A stretch of 8,354 nt of DNA from JBELHR01 sp049607205 (GTDB lineage Bacteria; Bacteroidota; Bacteroidia; Flavobacteriales; Flavobacteriaceae): positions 1 to 8,354 of the forward strand of contig JBMYWH010000038.1 of assembly GCA_049607205.1 (NCBI GenBank), read 5' to 3'. Under the pieces are notes generated by a model, which had not been told where the DNA came from, did not search any database, and worked only from the letters and a program-made list of their open reading frames with translations. Each line of letters starts with the position of its first letter. The first letter of the stretch is position 1. The translations under genes were made by a program, and so were the position numbers. Positions 5,462 to 8,354 of the stretch are shown here, in pieces.

Positions 5462-5722
5462 TTAGAGTCCTCCGATTACAGCACCTGCAACAGCACCAAC
5501 TGGACCTCCGACCATTCCGATCATTGCTCCATATTCAAATCCGAGATAACCACCTACTGCTCCCCAACCTGCTTCTGAAGCGACTTGGCCTGCTTCGCTC
5601 AACTTAAAAGCTTTAGCTAGTGCAAACCCGATTTCAGCAGAAGTCTGTTGTTTGATCATACTTGTGGATCCTAAGAATCCAAGACATAGGATTAATCCTA
5701 GTGTTAATTTAAATTTTTTCAT
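5462..5722 (-). CDS. Secreted glycine-zipper peptide, candidate bacteriocin precursor
   Basis: The 86-aa product begins with a Sec-type signal (MKKFKL, hydrophobic core 7-18), with possible cleavage after QQTSA at 29. The remaining 57 residues have an amphipathic start (EIGFALAKAFKLSEAG) and then a C-terminal half of glycine-zipper repeats. Glycines at 57, 61, 65, 69, 73 and at 72, 76, 80, 84 give continuous GxxxG spacing up to the terminal GGL. No Cys remains in the mature part, C13 is not in a lipobox, and there is no double-glycine leader. Such sequences insert into membranes, as in Gly-rich bacteriocins; 17-kDa-antigen-like glycine zippers are the alternative. It is first in the operon, followed by a strong hairpin and then protease and DUF95 genes. 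Upstream (5723-5866) no consensus promoter is clear; TTGCCA...TTTAAG on the minus strand is a weak candidate. Confidence 0.75.
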   Translation of the reverse strand: MKKFKLTLGLILCLGFLGSTSMIKQQTSAEIGFALAKAFKLSEAGQVASEAGWGAVGGYLGFEYGAMIGMVGGPVGAVAGAVIGGL

Positions 5723-5762
5723 AGCATTTAAATAAAAGATTAGTTTGGTTTGAGGGGCTGGG

Positions 5763-5785
5763 TTTTGGGCCTTTAGGCCTTAAAA
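5763..5785. repeat. Imperfect hairpin with GGCC stem upstream of the peptide gene
   Basis: TTTTGGGCC and GGCCTTAAAA flank a 4-base loop, with a GGCC/GGCC core and a T/A outer stem interrupted by a wobble or bulge. It lies about 40-60 bases before the peptide start codon and about 80 bases after the GNAT stop. It might end GNAT read-through or shape the peptide leader, but it has no adjacent U-run, so the role is open. Confidence 0.3.
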
Positions 5786-5866
5786 CACAGTCATCCTTTA
5801 TTGGCAAACGGAACATTTCTAGATTTATTTTATGCTAGTGTGAAATTTTTTTTTCGTTCTATGATT

Positions 5867-6640
5867 TTAAAAGTTGAACTGAAGGATGCGATGATATGGG
5901 AAGAAGCCACTGTTATGAATTCCTTTTTGGGCTCCTATATTATCCACAGTTGTGGAGCAAATACATTTGAAACCTTCTTTGTTGTTCTTGAGTTGGTTCA
6001 TGATATAGGTTCCCAGGCCTTTTTTGCGCCAATCCTTAGAAACCATGAATCCTACATTGGCATATTCCGGGCTTGAGAAAGAGGGACGAAGTTCGCCGAT
6101 TCCTACAAGTTCACTATCGATATGAAATAGTTTGATAGCTCCCTGTGGCAATAGATTCTCATAGTAAGGTGTCATCCACGGACCTGAAATCCCTACTTTT
6201 TCTGTACAAAATTCAATCACTTTATCAAAGTCATTGAGCTTGGCGGTAGAAATGGAGATGTCTTTGAGCGGTGCTTCGATCACAGGAGAAGGAACTCCTT
6301 TATATAATAAGGTGTGGGTTTGTTCGGTTTTTGCCTGAGAAAGAACTAAGGATAAGTAGTTAGTTTCATAGGTGGCTACCAGAGCTTCTTTGATTTCAAA
6401 TTGCGCTAGTATGGCTTCAAAGATCTCTTGAGCTTCGAAGAGGTATGCTTCTTTAAGGTGGAATTGAAATAAAGTGTTTTCCTGGTCAAGGACAAAAAAT
6501 CCTTTGTCCTCTATACTGTAGTGAATTCCACTTGGGATGATGAGGTTTTCCCACATGTCATCTAAGGGGATCCTTATGTGTTTAAGATAGTCTTGTTTGA
6601 GTTCTTGAAGTTCGTTGGGGTTTGTTTTATTAAATTTCAT
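5867..6640 (-). CDS. GNAT-family N-acetyltransferase
   Basis: The 257-aa protein has an N-terminal region (1-125) that I cannot name and a C-terminal GNAT domain (about 128-257). The acetyl-CoA-binding motif A is seen as VGFMVSKDWRKKGLGTYIM (196-214), with RKKGLG holding the pyrophosphate-binding loop. It is followed by STTVDNIGAQKGIHNSGFFPY (229-249), the usual Asn/Ser-rich motif B with the Gly-Phe turn. A conserved-looking WMTPYY lies at 155-160. It transfers acetyl from acetyl-CoA to an unknown amine acceptor. Its ATG lies inside the end of the helicase gene (11-base overlap), so the two are co-translated. It lies 144 bases from the peptide gene and appears to belong to the helicase transcript, not to the peptide operon. 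Confidence 0.85.
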   Translation of the reverse strand: MKFNKTNPNELQELKQDYLKHIRIPLDDMWENLIIPSGIHYSIEDKGFFVLDQENTLFQFHLKEAYLFEAQEIFEAILAQFEIKEALVATYETNYLSLVLSQAKTEQTHTLLYKGVPSPVIEAPLKDISISTAKLNDFDKVIEFCTEKVGISGPWMTPYYENLLPQGAIKLFHIDSELVGIGELRPSFSSPEYANVGFMVSKDWRKKGLGTYIMNQLKNNKEGFKCICSTTVDNIGAQKGIHNSGFFPYHRILQFNF

Positions 6641-7934
6641 AGACGCGGACTTTTCTTTTTTTGATTCGAGTATTGTTGAGTTGATGTTGAAGTTCTCTTG
6701 CTAATTCTTTAGGCACAGCTACGAAGGCACAGTCTGACTTGAGTTCTATGACTCCTAATTCCTCCTTCTTAAGGTTTCCTTGTTTGAAGAAGATTCCCGC
6801 AAGGTCTCCTTTGGAAATCTTATCCTTGCGACCTCCTGAGATGAATAAGGTAGTCCATTTAGGTGGTTTAAGGGCTCTGGTTTTTTTGATTTCTACGGGT
6901 TTTAAAGCAGGTATGAAATCGGGTAGGGATTTGGCGCGAGCCTTAAAAATGTAGGCTGTCCCCTCTTTATCCACGCGAGCGGTACGTCCATTTCTGTGAG
7001 TGAATTCTTCACTTTTGATTGGGAGCTCGAAATGAATGATGTATTTGAGCTCTGGGATGTCAATTCCTCGAGCGGCAAGGTCTGTAGCTAAAAGGATATG
7101 AGTAGATCCATTTCTGAATTTTATCAAAGCACGTTCTCTGTCCTTTTGCTCCATAGTTCCATAGAAACTACTGTGTGGAATTCTGTGTTTATCCAAGAAA
7201 TCGCTTACCTGTTGTATGCTGTCTCTAAAGTTACAGAAGATGATCCCATTTTGATCTCCTAATTGTTTAAGTAGATCTCCTAGAACTTGAAGTTTACCTG
7301 TTTCAGGGGCTTCGACCAGCTTCATTTGAAGTTTTGAAGTTTTTTTAGCGTCTAAGAAATTCAGATTCTTAGCATTTTGAAGTCCGACGAAGCTTGGGAT
7401 TTCTATAGCTGAGGTAGCGGAGGTAAGAGTTCTGAACACCAAGTTGGGAAGTCTGGAAATTATATAAGACATGTCACTTTCGAATCCAGTTTCTAGAGAC
7501 TTGTCAAATTCGTCTAAGACTAATTGATCTAAGTCCGTGGGGTCAATTCGGTCATTTCTAAAGTGATCGGCAATTCTACCTGGAGTTCCTACGATGATGA
7601 TGGGTGATTGAAGTAGGTCTTCCTTATCCTTAGACATGGCACGACCCCCATAAAGAGCGTTGATTTTATAACCTGTTCCCATTTGTCTTAATACCTGTTC
7701 GATTTGCAAGGCAAGTTCTCTAGAAGGGACGAGAATTAAAGCTTGAGTTTCTTTGATTTGAGGTTGAATTCTGCTCAAAAGAGGGAGAAGAAAACCTAGA
7801 GTCTTTCCTGATCCTGTAGGGGAAAGAAGGGTGATATTATCGTGTTTCTCTGCTGCAGTTTCCATGGCTTGTTGCATGGGGTTGAGCTGAGAAATATTGA
7901 GTTTTGCGAGTAATTCTTCTTGATTTTTGAGCAT
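6630..7934 (-). CDS. DbpA-like DEAD-box ATP-dependent RNA helicase
   Basis: The 434-aa protein shows two RecA-like domains and a C-terminal DbpA RNA-binding domain. In order: a Q-motif-like LNPMQQ (17-22), motif I SPTGSGKT (38-45), PSRELALQ (70-77), TPGR (117-120), motif II DEFD (141-144, Phe in place of Ala), SAT (172-174), IIFCNF (231-236), ATDLAARGID (283-292) and HRNGRTAR (313-320). Residues about 360-432 (TLFISGGRKDKISKGDLAG onward) match the RRM-like domain by which DbpA binds 23S rRNA hairpin 92. The likely role is therefore late assembly of the 50S ribosomal subunit. The start at 7934 gives full domain coverage. The downstream GNAT gene overlaps it by 11 bases; the upstream small gene is 58 bases away. 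Confidence 0.92.
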   Translation of the reverse strand: MLKNQEELLAKLNISQLNPMQQAMETAAEKHDNITLLSPTGSGKTLGFLLPLLSRIQPQIKETQALILVPSRELALQIEQVLRQMGTGYKINALYGGRAMSKDKEDLLQSPIIIVGTPGRIADHFRNDRIDPTDLDQLVLDEFDKSLETGFESDMSYIISRLPNLVFRTLTSATSAIEIPSFVGLQNAKNLNFLDAKKTSKLQMKLVEAPETGKLQVLGDLLKQLGDQNGIIFCNFRDSIQQVSDFLDKHRIPHSSFYGTMEQKDRERALIKFRNGSTHILLATDLAARGIDIPELKYIIHFELPIKSEEFTHRNGRTARVDKEGTAYIFKARAKSLPDFIPALKPVEIKKTRALKPPKWTTLFISGGRKDKISKGDLAGIFFKQGNLKKEELGVIELKSDCAFVAVPKELARELQHQLNNTRIKKRKVRVYEI

Positions 7935-7964
7935 GGGAGCTTGGAGTGTTTAAGTACTTAGCTA

Positions 7965-7972
7965 CAAAAATA
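7965..7972 (-). promoter_or_regulatory. Candidate -7 promoter box for the helicase gene
   Basis: The minus strand reads TATTTTTG, a full match to TAnnTTTG, about 30 bases before the helicase ATG. The -33 position (7992-7995) has no TTG, so this is half a consensus. A perfect 10-base palindrome TAAGTACTTA (7951-7960) lies at the expected start site. If active it would let the helicase and GNAT genes be transcribed apart from the small upstream gene. Confidence 0.4.
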
Positions 7973-7992
7973 GGGAAATTTAAAGGGAGGGC

Positions 7993-8295
7993 TTATTCTT
8001 GATCTATATAAAAAGCTCCATCAATTGATGCTTGGTTTATGAAGTGTGATTTCTGAAAGACTTTAGTTCCTATAAAAACGGAGCTGTTCGGGGGAATGGT
8101 AAAGACTCGCGCCCAAAAATCTCCTCCAGAAGGTTTATTTCCTCTGGTGAAATGAATGTTCACTCCTATGCTTTTGATTTTTGATTTGTTCTTCACATAC
8201 CAATTAATCAATAGTTGTTGTTCTTTCTTTTCGCGCTTGGTGATCAATTGAAGATCATTTAGCGCTTCTTTGTGTATAGGTTTATTTAAGGACAT
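7993..8295 (-). CDS. Hypothetical protein, 100 aa
   Basis: I do not recognise this gene. The product is soluble-looking, without signal peptide or membrane helix. Its N-terminal third is Lys/Glu-rich and probably helical (KEALNDLQLITKREKKEQQ, 9-27). The rest is beta-like, with a GNKPSGGDFWARVF segment (52-65) and IPPNSSVFIGTKVFQ (67-81). The ATG at 8295 is the most upstream reasonable start: it is preceded by AAAACGAAG and in-frame extension has no better codon in view. It lies 58 bases upstream of the helicase gene on the same strand, so it may share its transcript. Base use is like its neighbours. Confidence 0.6.
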   Translation of the reverse strand: MSLNKPIHKEALNDLQLITKREKKEQQLLINWYVKNKSKIKSIGVNIHFTRGNKPSGGDFWARVFTIPPNSSVFIGTKVFQKSHFINQASIDGAFYIDQE

Positions 8296-8332
8296 CTTCG
8301 TTTTACTTTTGGCGGAAAGTTCTTGCGAAGAT
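8294..8332. repeat. 7-bp inverted repeat upstream of the 100-aa gene
   Basis: ATCTTCG (8294-8300) and CGAAGAT (8326-8332) pair perfectly around a 25-base loop. The left arm touches the start codon of the 100-aa gene. It could be an operator or chance; a TATCTTCG near 8327-8334 on the minus strand is one base off the -7 consensus. Confidence 0.25.
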
Positions 8333-8354
8333 ATGTAAATGATTGAAAAAGAGT

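Noticed and set aside
5462..5722. Lipoprotein or double-glycine-leader reading of the small peptide
   Set aside because: C13 is preceded by Leu and lies inside the hydrophobic core, so there is no lipobox. The Gly pairs lie in the C-terminal zipper and not after a typical LSxxELxxIxGG leader.
5801..6076. Plus-strand open frame of 91 codons between the peptide and GNAT genes
   Set aside because: Most of it is antisense to the GNAT C-terminal domain with its conserved motifs; only the first 66 bases are intergenic. No promoter or recognisable protein feature is seen.
6739..6954. Plus-strand open frame of 71 codons
   Set aside because: It is antisense to the RNA-binding domain of the helicase gene and shows no feature of its own.
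8303..8353. Possible 3' end of another minus-strand gene entering from the window edge (open frame ending ...ARTFRQK)
   Set aside because: Only 16 codons are visible and another minus-strand frame is also open here. That is too little to support a gene.
1..8354. tRNA, rRNA or insertion-sequence remnants
   Set aside because: No cloverleaf with conserved T-loop, rRNA-like stretch, transposase motif or terminal inverted repeat pair was found on reading both strands.

Overview
The window looks like a chromosomal segment of a Bacteroidota bacterium (Flavobacteriia- or Cytophagia-like; genus not determinable by eye). The reasons are low GC, promoters of the Bacteroidota TTG-N19-TAnnTTTG type, weak or absent Shine-Dalgarno sequences, and gene families usual for that phylum: a POTRA-less Omp85 barrel, a CNNM/CBS protein and a DbpA-type helicase.

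Layout. Left block (minus strand): an Omp85/BamA-family outer-membrane barrel (1-1094, running to the window edge) lies 37 bases downstream of a CNNM-type membrane protein with paired CBS domains (1132-2148). The region 2149-2477 has no gene but is rich in signals: a good minus-strand intrinsic terminator in the leader of the CNNM gene, two further hairpins, and a consensus promoter enclosed in a perfect 10-bp inverted repeat. That promoter drives a plus-strand pair, a four-helix membrane protein (2478-2882) and an XRE-family HTH regulator (2879-3079), joined by a 4-base ATGA overlap.

Centre (minus strand, 3085-5722): a tight five-gene set. In transcription order it is a secreted glycine-zipper peptide of 86 aa, a membrane-bound M48 zinc metalloprotease, a short SpoIIM/DUF95-type membrane protein, a second unrecognised polytopic membrane protein, and a single-domain cupin. 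A perfect 13-bp hairpin separates the peptide gene from the protease gene; the remaining junctions are a 4-base overlap and gaps of 2 and 9 bases. A small hydrophobic Gly-rich precursor next to a DUF95 protein and a membrane protease recalls bacteriocin loci, because DUF95 proteins are a constant of circular-bacteriocin clusters. This is the best candidate for an undescribed system. It has no ABC transporter or double-glycine leader peptidase, so it does not match a classical class II locus.

Right block (minus strand, 5867-8295): a small unrecognised protein, a DbpA-like DEAD-box RNA helicase with an unusual DEFD motif II, and a GNAT acetyltransferase overlapping the helicase end by 11 bases. 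Lines of 60 bases counted by hand gave 25-32% GC in the protease/SpoIIM/HTH-pair region and 43-50% in the CNNM, helicase and GNAT genes. This suggests, without proving, that roughly 2.4-5.8 kb is an accessory insert between ordinary genes.
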